DNA of 34,952 nt from Pseudomonadota bacterium (lineage in GTDB: Bacteria; Pseudomonadota; Gammaproteobacteria; Burkholderiales; Rhodocyclaceae): assembly GCA_021811225.1 (NCBI GenBank), contig JAJZPJ010000004.1, positions 1 to 34,952 of the forward strand, written 5' to 3'. The notes beneath the pieces are model-generated. The model was not told the origin of the DNA, ran no database searches, and saw only the letters and a program-made list of their open reading frames with translations. Both the position numbers and the translations under genes were made by a program. Of this stretch, positions 20,599 through 30,107 are shown piece after piece; the first letter of the stretch is position 1, and every line of letters starts with the position of its first letter.

Positions 20599-22977
20599 AT
20601 GAAGCGCTACGCAATCGCATTCGACCACCTGCGCATGAGCGACGTCGAACAGGTGGGCGGCAAGAACGCCTCGCTCGGCGAAATGATCAGCCAGCTATCC
20701 AGCACTGGCGTGCGCGTGCCCGGCGGCTTTGCCACGACGGCGGATGCCTACCGCGACTTCCTCGGCCACCAGGGTCTGGCCGGGCGCATCAGCCAGGCGC
20801 TCGCCGCCCTCGACGTCGATGACGTCGCGGCGCTGGCCAACACCGGCGCGCAGATCCGCCAGTGGATCCTCGATACGCCGCTGCCGCCGGCCCTCGAAGC
20901 GGAGATCAAGACGCACTACCAGACGCTGGTCGACGGCGGCAGCGACGGCGCCTCCTTCGCGGTGCGCTCCTCGGCGACCGCCGAAGACCTGCCCGATGCC
21001 TCCTTCGCCGGCCAGCAGGAGAGCTTTCTCAACATCCACGGCTACGCCAACATCCTCCACGCCATCAAGGAAGTGTTCGCCTCGCTCTACAACGACCGGG
21101 CCATCGCCTACCGCGTGCACAAGGGTTTCGCCCACGCCGAGGTGGCGCTCTCCGCCGGGGTGCAGCGCATGGTGCGCTCCGACACCGGCGCCTCGGGGGT
21201 GATGTTCACCCTGGACACCGAGTCGGGTTTCGACGGCGTGGTGTTCATCACCGCCAGCTACGGCCTGGGCGAGACCATCGTCCAGGGCGCGGTCAATCCC
21301 GACGAGTACTACGTGCACAAGCAGACCCTGGCTGCGGGTTTCCCCTCGGTGATCCGCCGCAACCTGGGCTCCAAGCTGATCAAGATGGTGTTCACCGACA
21401 ACCGCGAGGCCGGGGCCAGCACCGCCACCATCGTCGTTCCCGAGGCCGATCGCAATCGCTACGCGCTGACCGACGCCGACGTGCTGGAGCTGGCGCGTTA
21501 CGCGATGATCATCGAGCAGCACTATGGTCGGCCGATGGACATCGAATGGGGCAAGGACGGCGAGGACGGCAAGCTCTACATCCTGCAGGCCCGGCCGGAG
21601 ACCGTGAAATCCCAGGCGAATGGCGGCAGCACCATCGAGAAATACCGGATCAAGCAGCACGGCAAGGTGCTCACCTCGGGCCGCGCCATCGGCCAGAAGA
21701 TCGGCACCGGCCCGGTGCGCCTGGTCAAGGACGCCTCCGAAATGGGCAAGGTGAAATCCGGCGACATCCTGGTCACCGACATGACCGATCCGAACTGGGA
21801 GCCGGTGATGAAGCGCGCCTCGGCGATCGTCACCAATCGCGGCGGCCGCACCTGCCACGCCGCGATCATCGCCCGCGAGCTGGGCATCCCGGCCATCGTC
21901 GGCTGCGGCAACGCCACCGCGGTGCTGGAAGAGAGCGAGCCGGTGACCGTCTCCTGCGCCGAGGGCGACACCGGCTACGTCTATCGCGGCCGGCTCGATT
22001 TCGAGGTGACGCGCCAGGACATCAGCAAGATGCCGCCCTTGCCGGTGAAGATCACCATGAACATCGGCAATCCCGAGCTCGCCTTCGAGTTCGCCCAGAT
22101 TCCCAACAGCGGCGTCGGTCTGGCGCGGCTGGAGTTCGTCATCAACAACATGATCGGCATCCATCCCAAGGCGATCCTGGAGATCGACCAGGTCCCGGCC
22201 AGCGTCAGGGACGAGATCCTGCGCCGCTCGCGCGGCTACGCCAGCCCCGAGGCCTTCTTCGTCGAGAAGCTGGTCGAGGGCGTGGCCACCATCGCCGCCG
22301 CCTTCTATCCCAAGCCGGTGATCGTGCGCCTGTCGGACTTCAAGTCGAACGAATACCGCAAGCTCCTGGGCGGCGAGGTCTTCGAGCCGGACGAAGAAAA
22401 TCCGATGCTGGGCTTCCGCGGCGCCTCGCGCTACGTGGCACAGAGCTTCCGCGCTTGCTTCGCGCTGGAATGCCGGGCGATGAAGCGGGTGAGGAACGAA
22501 CTTGGCCTCACCAACGTCGAGCTGATGGTGCCCTTCGTGCGCAACCTCGGGGAGGCCGTAGAGGTCGTCGAACTGCTCGCGGCGCATGGCCTCTCGCGCG
22601 GCGACAAGGGATTGAGGCTGATCATGATGTGCGAGATTCCTTCCAACGCGCTCTTGGCGGAGGAGTTCCTGCAGCATTTCGACGGCTTCTCCATCGGCTC
22701 CAACGACCTGACCCAGCTCACCCTGGGTCTGGACCGCGACTCCGGGCTGGTGGCGCACGCCTTCGAGGAGCGCGATCCGGCGGTGAAAAAGCTCCTGGCG
22801 ATGGCCATCTCCGCCTGCAATCGTCTCGGCAAATACGTCGGCATCTGCGGCCAGGGGCCGTCCGACCACGCCGATTTCGCCGAGTGGCTGATGGACCAGG
22901 GAATCCAGTCGATGTCGCTCAATCCCGACACCGTGGTGGACACCTGGTTGCAGCTCGCGCGTCATAAGGGTGTCTGA
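20599..22977 (+). CDS. ppsA: phosphoenolpyruvate synthase
   Basis: [79 protein letters not shown]. Confidence 0.97.
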   Translation: MKRYAIAFDHLRMSDVEQVGGKNASLGEMISQLSSTGVRVPGGFATTADAYRDFLGHQGLAGRISQALAALDVDDVAALANTGAQIRQWILDTPLPPALEAEIKTHYQTLVDGGSDGASFAVRSSATAEDLPDASFAGQQESFLNIHGYANILHAIKEVFASLYNDRAIAYRVHKGFAHAEVALSAGVQRMVRSDTGASGVMFTLDTESGFDGVVFITASYGLGETIVQGAVNPDEYYVHKQTLAAGFPSVIRRNLGSKLIKMVFTDNREAGASTATIVVPEADRNRYALTDADVLELARYAMIIEQHYGRPMDIEWGKDGEDGKLYILQARPETVKSQANGGSTIEKYRIKQHGKVLTSGRAIGQKIGTGPVRLVKDASEMGKVKSGDILVTDMTDPNWEPVMKRASAIVTNRGGRTCHAAIIARELGIPAIVGCGNATAVLEESEPVTVSCAEGDTGYVYRGRLDFEVTRQDISKMPPLPVKITMNIGNPELAFEFAQIPNSGVGLARLEFVINNMIGIHPKAILEIDQVPASVRDEILRRSRGYASPEAFFVEKLVEGVATIAAAFYPKPVIVRLSDFKSNEYRKLLGGEVFEPDEENPMLGFRGASRYVAQSFRACFALECRAMKRVRNELGLTNVELMVPFVRNLGEAVEVVELLAAHGLSRGDKGLRLIMMCEIPSNALLAEEFLQHFDGFSIGSNDLTQLTLGLDRDSGLVAHAFEERDPAVKKLLAMAISACNRLGKYVGICGQGPSDHADFAEWLMDQGIQSMSLNPDTVVDTWLQLARHKGV

Positions 22978-23422
22978 GGTGCCTTTTGAATGGTGGCAGT
23001 GGGCGATCGTCGGCATCGGGCTGATACTCGCCGAGCTCGCCGTCCCGGTTTTCGTGCTGATCTGGTTCGGGCTGGGCGCGCTGCTGGTGTCCTTGCTGGT
23101 CGCGTTGTTCCCGGCGCTCGGGCTCACCGGCCAGTTGGGCTGCTGGCTGGCGCTCTCCCTGCTCCTGATCCTGCTCTGGTTCAGGATTTTCCGGCCGGGC
23201 GCCCACAAGACGCGGGTCGGCATGTCCGATGACTACGTCGTCGGCGAGGTCGGCCTGCTGACGCATCCGGTGGCGCCCTTCGAAAAAGGCAAGGTGCGCT
23301 TCCAGAAGCCTATACTAGGCAGCGAACTGTGGGATTGCATCGCCGACGAGGCGGTCGCCGCCGGGGAGCGGGTCAGGGTGGTCGGCATCGAGGGCAGTCT
23401 GATCAAGGTGAGAAAAGTTTAG
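22970..23422 (+). CDS. NfeD family membrane protein
   Basis: [39 protein letters not shown]... with C-terminal OB-like domain ([19 protein letters not shown]); immediately precedes a stomatin gene. Confidence 0.88.
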   Translation: MSEVPFEWWQWAIVGIGLILAELAVPVFVLIWFGLGALLVSLLVALFPALGLTGQLGCWLALSLLLILLWFRIFRPGAHKTRVGMSDDYVVGEVGLLTHPVAPFEKGKVRFQKPILGSELWDCIADEAVAAGERVRVVGIEGSLIKVRKV

Positions 23423-23457
23423 TTCCCCCCCGCTGGAAGTGGAAAATGGAGAATGTC

Positions 23458-24315
23458 ATGGGTGCCGGTTTCGTTTTCGTCGTAGCTTTGCTGATTTTCG
23501 CCGCGGTCACGCTGGCCAAGGGCGTGCGCATCGTGCCGCAGGGCGAGGAGTGGATCGTCGAGCGCCTGGGCAAGTACAGCAGCACGCTCGTCCCCGGTCT
23601 CAACATCCTGGTGCCCTACCTCGACCGGGTCGCCTACAAGCTGGTGACCAAGGACATCATCCTCGACGTGCAGGAGCAGGAGGTGATCACCCGCGACAAC
23701 GCGGTGATCCTGATCAACGCCATCGCCTTCATCAAGATCACCGATCCGATCAAGGCGGTCTATGGCGTCACCGACTTCTCCGAAGCGATCCGCAACATGA
23801 TCATGACCACGCTGCGCTCGATCACCGGCGACATGGACCTCGACCAGGCGCTGTCCTCCCGCGACAAGATCAAGGCGCGGCTGCGCGAGAGCATCGCCGA
23901 CGAGGCGATCGACTGGGGCCTGACGGTGAAGTCGGTGGAGATCCAGGACATCAAGCCGTCGGAGTCGATGGTGCGGGCGATGGAGGCGCAGGCCTCGGCC
24001 GAGCGCGAGCGCAAGGCCATGGTGACCAAGGCCGAGGGCACCAAGCAGTCGGCGATCCTCCAGGCCGAGGCGCGCCTTGAGGCGGCCAAGCGCGACGCCG
24101 AAGCGCAGGTGACGCTGGCCGAAGCGTCCGCCGAGGCGATCCGCCGGGTCGCCGCCGCCATCGGCAACCAGGATGCGCCGATGCGCTACATGCTCGGGGA
24201 GAAATATCTCGCCGCGATGGGCCGGCTGGCGGAGTCGGACAACGCCAAGACCGTGGTGCTGCCCGCCGACATCCAGGAGTCACTCTCGGGCATCCTCGGC
24301 CGCGCCCGCGGCTGA
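23458..24315 (+). CDS. SPFH/stomatin-like (slipin) membrane protein
   Basis: VRIVPQGEEWIVERLGKYSSTLVPGLNILVPYLDRVAYKLVTKDIILDVQEQEVITRDNAVILINAIAFIKI...; in-frame alternative ATG at 23446. Confidence 0.92.
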   Translation: MGAGFVFVVALLIFAAVTLAKGVRIVPQGEEWIVERLGKYSSTLVPGLNILVPYLDRVAYKLVTKDIILDVQEQEVITRDNAVILINAIAFIKITDPIKAVYGVTDFSEAIRNMIMTTLRSITGDMDLDQALSSRDKIKARLRESIADEAIDWGLTVKSVEIQDIKPSESMVRAMEAQASAERERKAMVTKAEGTKQSAILQAEARLEAAKRDAEAQVTLAEASAEAIRRVAAAIGNQDAPMRYMLGEKYLAAMGRLAESDNAKTVVLPADIQESLSGILGRARG

Positions 24316-24334
24316 GCGTTTATTCTGCCGCGGA

Positions 24335-24784
24335 TCAGGAACGGGCCAGCTTCATCACCCGGCTCTTTTCCCTGACCCAGTCCCGCTCCTTCTCCGCTTC
24401 GCGCTTGTCGTACTGCTTCTTGCCCTTGGCCAGGCCGATGGAGAGCTTGATCCGGCCCTTGGAGAAGTGCAGATCGAGCGGCACCAAGGCGTAGCCGGCG
24501 CGTTCCACCTTGCCGATCAGCTTGCTGATTTCCGCTGCGTGCAAGAGCAGCTTGCGCGTCCTGACCGGATCGGGATGGATGTGGGTCGAGGCGGTCGGAA
24601 GCGGGCTGATGTGCGCGCCGATCAGATAGACCTCCTCGTTTCTCAGCACCACGTAGGCTTCCTTGATCTGGGCGCGGCCGGCGCGTATCGCCTTGACCTC
24701 CCAGCCTTCGAGGGCGACGCCGGCCTCGAACTTGTCCTCGATGAAGTAGTCGTGGAAGGCCTTCTTGTTTTCGGCGATGCTCAT
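24335..24784 (-). CDS. smpB: SsrA-binding protein
   Basis: [45 protein letters not shown]...[17 protein letters not shown]. Confidence 0.97.
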   Translation of the reverse strand: MSIAENKKAFHDYFIEDKFEAGVALEGWEVKAIRAGRAQIKEAYVVLRNEEVYLIGAHISPLPTASTHIHPDPVRTRKLLLHAAEISKLIGKVERAGYALVPLDLHFSKGRIKLSIGLAKGKKQYDKREAEKERDWVREKSRVMKLARS

Positions 24785-24799
24785 GGACGTGACGCGCGG

Positions 24800-24817
24800 T
24801 AGAATATCGCCATTCTA
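24800..24817. promoter_or_regulatory. dyad of two opposed TAGAAT -10-like boxes between smpB and ratA
   Basis: TAGAAT-ATCGCC-ATTCTA at 24800-24817, i.e. TAGAAT on each strand facing one another. Confidence 0.45.
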
Positions 24818-24832
24818 ACCCAGCCCACCGGC

Positions 24833-25264
24833 ATGGCCGTCGTCGAAAAATCGGTTCTGATCGAGCGTAGCGCAGCGCAGATGTTCGATCTCGTCGACCG
24901 GGTCGAGGATTACCCGAAGTTTCTGCCCTGGTGCGGCGGCACGCAGCTGTTCGAGCGCACTTCGAGCAAGACCGCCGCCCGGATCGACATCCGCTACCAT
25001 GGTCTGAAGGCGCATTTTTCCACCGAGAATGCCAAGGACTATCCGAGATCGATGGCGATCGCGCTCACCGACGGCCCCTTCCGGCACATGGACGGCGGCT
25101 GGCGCTTCACTCCGCTCGGGGATGCCGCCTGCAAGGTCGAGTTCCGCCTGCACTACGAGTTCTCCAGCCGCCTGCTGGAGAAGGCGCTGGGCCCGGTGTT
25201 CAACCATATCGCCAACACCTTCGTCGAATCCTTCGTGAAAAGGGCGGGGGAACTCTATGCCTGA
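24833..25264 (+). CDS. ratA: RatA / coenzyme Q-binding START-like family protein
   Basis: MAVVEKSVLIERSAAQMFDLVDRVEDYPKFLPWCGGTQLFERT...; divergent from smpB and followed by rnfH, an arrangement known in other proteobacteria. Confidence 0.92.
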   Translation: MAVVEKSVLIERSAAQMFDLVDRVEDYPKFLPWCGGTQLFERTSSKTAARIDIRYHGLKAHFSTENAKDYPRSMAIALTDGPFRHMDGGWRFTPLGDAACKVEFRLHYEFSSRLLEKALGPVFNHIANTFVESFVKRAGELYA

Positions 25265-25568
25265 GCGCATCGCGATCGAGGTCGTCCATGCCGCAGCCGG
25301 ACGGCATGAGCGGGTGCCGCTGCAGTTGCCCGCCGGCAGCACGGTGTTGCAGGCGATCACCGCTTCGGGCCTGTTGCAGCGCTTTCCCGAAATCGATCTG
25401 AGCCGGAACAAGGTCGGCATTTTCGGCAGGCTCGTCGAGGCGGAGGCGCCGCTGCGCAGCGGCGACCGGGTCGAAATCTATCGGCCGCTGATCGCCGATC
25501 CCAAGGAAGTGCGCCGCAGACGCGCCGCCGAAGGCCGGGCGATGAAAAAGGGCGCCGCCACGCCCTAG
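25257..25568 (+). CDS. rnfH: RnfH family ubiquitin-like protein
   Basis: RIAIEVVHAAAGRHERVPLQLPAGSTVLQAITASGLLQRFPEIDLSRNKVGIFGRLVEAEAPLRSGDRVEIYRPLIADPKEVRRRRA. Confidence 0.92.
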   Translation: MPERIAIEVVHAAAGRHERVPLQLPAGSTVLQAITASGLLQRFPEIDLSRNKVGIFGRLVEAEAPLRSGDRVEIYRPLIADPKEVRRRRAAEGRAMKKGAATP

Positions 25569-25572
25569 CGCC

Positions 25573-26022
25573 TCACCGGCAAAAAGAGTCGGCCCGGCTC
25601 TGCGCCGAGCGCAGTTCCTGCGCCCGCTCCTGGTCGTCGAGGAAGACGCGCTCGCCGTTCTTCCCGGTCCGCGTGATGCGCACGCCGGACTCCAGCGCCC
25701 GCAGGTAGGACTGGGCCTGATCGCAGTTCTTCTGCTTTTCCTCGGCGGCGGCCTTGGCCTTCTCCGCCTTGGCGGCGGCATCCCGACTTTCCTGCTGGCG
25801 CTTGTCGAACGCCGCTTCCTTGTCGGCCAGCGCATGGCGGGCGCGCGCCGTGGTGCCGGCAGGCAGTTGGTCGGTCTCGATCTCGCGCACCTTAGCACCG
25901 GGGGGCGCCCGATCGCCATAATGCACAACACCTTCGGCGTCGCGCCAGCTGTATATCTGCCCCAGTGCCAGGGGCGAGCTCAGGAGCAGAACCAGCAGAA
26001 CCGGCAGAACAGAAGTGCGCAT
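25573..26022 (-). CDS. DUF4124-like secreted protein
   Basis: Signal peptide MRTSVLPVLLVLLLSSPLALG then QIYSWRDAEGVVHYGDRAPPGAKVREIE, typical DUF4124 pattern, followed by a charged helical region. Confidence 0.8.
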   Translation of the reverse strand: MRTSVLPVLLVLLLSSPLALGQIYSWRDAEGVVHYGDRAPPGAKVREIETDQLPAGTTARARHALADKEAAFDKRQQESRDAAAKAEKAKAAAEEKQKNCDQAQSYLRALESGVRITRTGKNGERVFLDDQERAQELRSAQSRADSFCR

Positions 26023-26040
26023 GGCGAATCTCCAGAAAGT

Positions 26041-28587
26041 TCAAAGAGTCCTGGTGCGTTGAAAAATCCGCTTGACGAGCTTGGACCAGGCCAGGCCGGC
26101 CAGGCCGAGCCCGAGGGCGGCTCCGAGCTCGCCCGGGGGCAAGGGCGCAAAGCGGAACAACTGCGCCAGCGGCGGCAGATAGAGCGCGAGCGCGAGCAGT
26201 CCCAGCGTCGCGCCGGTGACGATCCACAATATCGGCTTGGCGGAGCGCAGCAACGCAAGCCAGGCCTGGCTGCGCGAGCGGTTGGAAAAGATCAGCGCCA
26301 GATTGGCGATCACCAGCGTGGCGAAGGCGAAGGCACGCGCTTCGGGCTCGTTCAGCCGGTGACTCGCCCAGGCGTAGGCGCCGATGACGATCAGCAGCAC
26401 CCCGACGCCCTGCAACAGCGCCAGGCCCAGCGTGGCGCCGCCGAAGAGCTGCGCCTGGGCGTCGCGCGGCGGGCGTCGCATCAGGTCCGCTTCCGCCGGC
26501 TCGCTCTCGAAGGCCAGCGAGCAGACGGGGTCGATGATCAGCTGAAGAAAGGCGATGTGCATCGGATAGAGCAGCGCCGGCCAGCCCAGCAGCACCGGCA
26601 ACAGCGCCATGCCGGCGATCGGGATATGCACCGCCAGAATGTAGGACATGGATTTCTGCATGTTGTCGAAGATGCGCCGCCCCAGGCGCACGGCGCGCAC
26701 GATCGAGGCGAAGTTGTCGTCCACCAGCACCAGCGCGGCGGCCTCGCGCGCAACGTCGGTGCCGCGTCCGCCCATGGCGATGCCGACATGCGCGGCCTTG
26801 AGCGCCGGCGCGTCGTTCACGCCGTCGCCGGTCATGGCGGTGATCTCGCCGTCGGCTTTCAAGGCCTGGACGATGCGCAGCTTCTGTTCCGGGGCGATGC
26901 GCGCGCAGACGCTCACGGTCCTCATCCGCGTTCGCAGTTCTTCTTCGTCCATCGCGGCCAGTTCGTCGCCCGAGAGCAGCTCGTCGGCCGCCAGTCCCGC
27001 CTGGCGGGCGATCGCGCGTGCCGTGGCCGGATAGTCGCCGGTGATCATCACCACCCGGATGCCGGCTTCAAAGCACTGGCGCACGGCCGCGGGGATCTCC
27101 GCGCGCAAGGGGTCGGCCAGGCCCAGGAGGCCGACATATTCGAATTCGAAATCGTGCTCGACGGCCGGGAAATCCGGACTCGCGAAAGCCGCCCGGGCCA
27201 CCGCCAGGACGCGCAGGCCTAGGGCGGCCATGGCCTCCACCGCCGCCGCAACCTGTGCCTGCGCCGCGGCATCGAGATGGCACAGGTCGATGATGGCCTC
27301 CGGCGCGCCCTTGGCGGCGACCACGTAGTCGTCGCTGCCCACCGCTCGCCAGACGTGCGATTTCGCGCGCAGTTGCGGCCTCAGCGCGTACTGGTGCGCC
27401 AGCGTCCAGTCGCGGTGCAGGTGCTCGGTATTTTCCAGGAAGTGCCGGCCGAGACGCGCGAAGGCCTGTTCCATCGGATCGAAGGGATCGGTGTCGCTGG
27501 CCAGGATGGAAAACTCCACCAGCGCGTGGAAGGCCTCGGGCAGTTCAACCAGCCCCTCGTAGTTCACCGCAAATCCCTCGCCGCCGGCGTGGAGGCGCGC
27601 GACCGTCATGCGGTTCTCGGTGAGCGTGCCGGTCTTGTCCACGCACAGCACCGAGGTGGCGCCCAGGGTTTCGATGGCATTGATCCGCCGGGTCAGCACC
27701 TTTTCCTTGGACAGCCGCCAGGCGCCCAGCGCGGGAAACACCGTCAGCACCACCGGGTATTCTTCCGGCAGCATGGCCATGGCCAGCGCGATGCCGGCGA
27801 GCAGGGCGGCCAGCCAGTCGCCGCGCAACAGCCCATGCACCAGCACCAGCAGCACGCTCATGGCCAGCGCCAGCAGCGCCAGGGTGCGGACCAGTTTCGC
27901 CGTCTGCTTCTGCAGCGGCGAGCGCTCGGTCTCCAGCCTGCCCAGCGCCGCGCCGATGCGGCCGATCTCGCTCCTGGCGCCGGTCGCCGTGACCCGCGCC
28001 GTGCCGTGTCCGGCCACCACCAGCGTGCCGGAATAGACGAAGGGCGTGTCGCCGCCGCCCGGCCGGGCCGGCGTGCTGTCGTCTGTTGTGTCGTCCCCGG
28101 CGGCGAGCTTGGCGACCGGCACCGCCTCGCCGGTGAGCAGGGATTCATCGACCTCCAACGTGCTGGCGTCCTCCAGCACGCCGTCGGCGGGCACGCGGTC
28201 GCCTTCGGCCAGCAGCAGCAGATCGTCGCGCACCACCTCGCGCCCGGCGATGCGCTGCGGCCTGCCGTCGCGGATCACCAGCGCGCGCGGGCTGGTGAGC
28301 TCGCGCAGCGCCTCGATCGCGCGCTCGGTCTTGCCCTCCTGGTAGAGCGTGAGGCCCAAGGTGACCAGCACGAAGCCGAACAGGACCAGCCCTTCCTGCA
28401 AGTCGCCGAGAAGCAGATAGAGCGTGCCGGCGGCGATGAGCAGCAGGAACATCGGTTCGCGCGCGGTCTCCAGGACGATCGCGCGCCAGCTGCGGCGCTG
28501 CCCGCTGGGCAGGGCGTTGGGGCCATCGGCGCGCAGGCGGCGCGCCGCTTCGGCGGCGCTCAGGCCGGGCCCAAGTTCCATGTGCAT
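26041..28587 (-). CDS. cation-translocating P-type ATPase (P2-like)
   Basis: DKTGTLT phosphorylation motif, DESLLTGEAVPV, MITGDYPATA, MTGDGVNDAPALKAAHVGIAMG; start uncertain (28587 ATG, 28581 ATG, or 28626 GTG). Confidence 0.92.
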   Translation of the reverse strand: MHMELGPGLSAAEAARRLRADGPNALPSGQRRSWRAIVLETAREPMFLLLIAAGTLYLLLGDLQEGLVLFGFVLVTLGLTLYQEGKTERAIEALRELTSPRALVIRDGRPQRIAGREVVRDDLLLLAEGDRVPADGVLEDASTLEVDESLLTGEAVPVAKLAAGDDTTDDSTPARPGGGDTPFVYSGTLVVAGHGTARVTATGARSEIGRIGAALGRLETERSPLQKQTAKLVRTLALLALAMSVLLVLVHGLLRGDWLAALLAGIALAMAMLPEEYPVVLTVFPALGAWRLSKEKVLTRRINAIETLGATSVLCVDKTGTLTENRMTVARLHAGGEGFAVNYEGLVELPEAFHALVEFSILASDTDPFDPMEQAFARLGRHFLENTEHLHRDWTLAHQYALRPQLRAKSHVWRAVGSDDYVVAAKGAPEAIIDLCHLDAAAQAQVAAAVEAMAALGLRVLAVARAAFASPDFPAVEHDFEFEYVGLLGLADPLRAEIPAAVRQCFEAGIRVVMITGDYPATARAIARQAGLAADELLSGDELAAMDEEELRTRMRTVSVCARIAPEQKLRIVQALKADGEITAMTGDGVNDAPALKAAHVGIAMGGRGTDVAREAAALVLVDDNFASIVRAVRLGRRIFDNMQKSMSYILAVHIPIAGMALLPVLLGWPALLYPMHIAFLQLIIDPVCSLAFESEPAEADLMRRPPRDAQAQLFGGATLGLALLQGVGVLLIVIGAYAWASHRLNEPEARAFAFATLVIANLALIFSNRSRSQAWLALLRSAKPILWIVTGATLGLLALALYLPPLAQLFRFAPLPPGELGAALGLGLAGLAWSKLVKRIFQRTRTL

Positions 28588-28657
28588 TCGAGCTCGCCGG
28601 GCAGCAGGGCCTCGACATCCGGACACGGCGTATCGGGTGGGGGAACCCGGCAGACGC

Positions 28658-29581
28658 TCATCGAGGCTGGGGAACGCAACCCCGATCGCAGCCGGAGTGC
28701 TCGATCTGGAGCGTCGGATGGGCGATGTCGAAGCGCTGGTGCAGCGACTCGGCCAGCGCCGCGAAGAAGGCGTCGCCCGGATGTCCGGCCGGCATCACCA
28801 GATGCGCGGTGAGCGCGATCTCGGTGGTGCTCATCGCCCAGATATGAAGATCGTGCACCTCGCAGACGCCGGGTTGCTGTCGCAGCCAGGCATCGACGGC
28901 GGCGAAATCGACGCCCTCGGGCACGCCGTCGAAGAGCAGGTGCAGGGATTGGCGGAACAGGTTCCAGGTGCCGACGATGATGACCAGCGCGATAACGATG
29001 CTGGTCATCGGATCGAGCCAGAGCCAGCCGGCCCAGAGGTAGAGCGCGCCGGCGGCCACCACGCCGAGCGACACCAGGGCGTCGGCGGCCATGTGCAGGA
29101 AGGCGCCGCGGATGTTCATGTCGCTGGCGCGACCGGCCATGAACAGGGCCGCGGTGGCGCCATTGACCAAGACGCCGACGGCGGCCACGACCATCACGGT
29201 GACGCCGGCGATCGGCGTCGGAGACTGCAGGCGATGGACCGCCTCCCAGATCAAGGAACCCATGACCACCAACAGCAGGATGGCGTTGGCGAGGGCGGCC
29301 AGGATGGAGGCCCGCTGCCAGCCGTAGGTGTGCTGCTGGTCGGGAGGCAGGCGCCCGGCCAAGGCGGCTACCCAGGCCAGCGCCAGGCCGGCCACGTCGG
29401 AGAGATTGTGGCCGGCATCGGCCAGCAGCGCCAGGGAGGTCGCCCGCCAGCCGTAGAAGGCTTCGATCGCGACGAAAACGATATTGAGGGCGATGCCGAC
29501 GGCGAAGGCGCGGTCGAACGCGGCCGGGCTATGGGAATGGTGATGCGCATGATCGTGTGGCTCGGTGTCGGAGGGATTCAT
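28658..29581 (-). CDS. cation diffusion facilitator (CDF) family transporter
   Basis: MNPSDTEPHDHAHHHSHSPAAFDRAFAVGIALNIVFVAIEAFYGWRATSLALLADAGHNLSDV...; His-rich N-terminus; LADAGHNLSD and HMAADALVSLGVV motifs. Start corrected from ORF 28658..29797. Confidence 0.94.
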   Translation of the reverse strand: MNPSDTEPHDHAHHHSHSPAAFDRAFAVGIALNIVFVAIEAFYGWRATSLALLADAGHNLSDVAGLALAWVAALAGRLPPDQQHTYGWQRASILAALANAILLLVVMGSLIWEAVHRLQSPTPIAGVTVMVVAAVGVLVNGATAALFMAGRASDMNIRGAFLHMAADALVSLGVVAAGALYLWAGWLWLDPMTSIVIALVIIVGTWNLFRQSLHLLFDGVPEGVDFAAVDAWLRQQPGVCEVHDLHIWAMSTTEIALTAHLVMPAGHPGDAFFAALAESLHQRFDIAHPTLQIEHSGCDRGCVPQPR

Positions 29582-29670
29582 CGCAGCGTCTTCAGAAAAA
29601 CCCGGCCGGTGCCAGGGAGATGGTGAAACAGCGGCCGGGGAGGCCGGCGCCGATCGCGCCGACAGGAATA

Positions 29671-30027
29671 TTACTTGAAGAAACCGCGCGCCTTCATTTT
29701 GCCGCAAGCATTCCGGCGCGGCCCCCGCAGGGTCTTGCCTCGCTCCTTGGCGCGCGCCGCCATGGCCTGGTGCTGCTCGTCCTGCAGGGCCTTGCACTCG
29801 TCGTAGCTCTTGGCGGCGAGCATCTTGTCGTGGTAGGCGCTGCGCTCCTCGGCGCTCATCAGGCTCCAGCCGGGAGTGTTGTCCTTGTTGAAAGTGTAGC
29901 GCAGCGCTCTACCGTTGCCCATCCCTGCGCCCATACCCGCGCCCATACCCGGACCGGCTTGCGCGAAGACCGGAGAGGCGACGGCTGCGCCGAGGAATGC
30001 CACGAGTGCGATGTGCGTGAGCTTCAT
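29671..30027 (-). CDS. small secreted hypothetical protein with GMGAGMGAGMG repeat and two cysteines
   Basis: MKLTHIALVAFLGAAVASPVFAQAGPGMGAGMGAGMGNGRALRYTFNKDNTPGWSLMSAEERSAYHDKMLAAKSYDECKALQ...; signal peptide, good SD (AAAGGAG). Confidence 0.8.
   Translation of the reverse strand: MKLTHIALVAFLGAAVASPVFAQAGPGMGAGMGAGMGNGRALRYTFNKDNTPGWSLMSAEERSAYHDKMLAAKSYDECKALQDEQHQAMAARAKERGKTLRGPRRNACGKMKARGFFK
29917..29952 (-). repeat. three imperfect 12-bp tandem repeats encoding (GMGA)n
   Basis: Plus strand GCCCATCCCTGC GCCCATACCCGC GCCCATACCCGG. Confidence 0.8.
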
Positions 30028-30066
30028 GATCGACTCCTTTCAGATTGAGGGGATATCCCCGGCGAG

Positions 30067-30072
30067 ATTATA
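30067..30072 (-). promoter_or_regulatory. candidate -10 box (TATAAT) of the small GMG-protein gene
   Basis: Minus strand GGGATATAATCTCGCC; ~40 nt upstream of the ATG at 30027. Confidence 0.5.
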
Positions 30073-30107
30073 TCCCGTCGGCATTTTCAACATGCCCCGC
30101 CAAAAGT

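Noticed and set aside
20695-23223. 842-aa minus-strand ORF antisense to ppsA
   Set aside because: Shadow ORF rich in His/Gly/Val/Ala typical of complemented GC-rich codons; the plus strand encodes PEP synthase.
22970-24315. NfeD-stomatin pair as a new membrane system
   Set aside because: NfeD-slipin operons are a well-known widespread pairing; nothing unusual seen.
24833-25568. ratA-rnfH as a novel toxin-antitoxin system
   Set aside because: The smpB/ratA/rnfH arrangement is a known conserved proteobacterial neighbourhood; START-like RatA proteins are probably housekeeping and the toxin label is not supported by sequence here.
27277-28812. 511-aa plus-strand ORF antisense to the P-type ATPase
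   Set aside because: Shadow ORF; no recognisable domain and all P-type ATPase motifs are on the minus strand.
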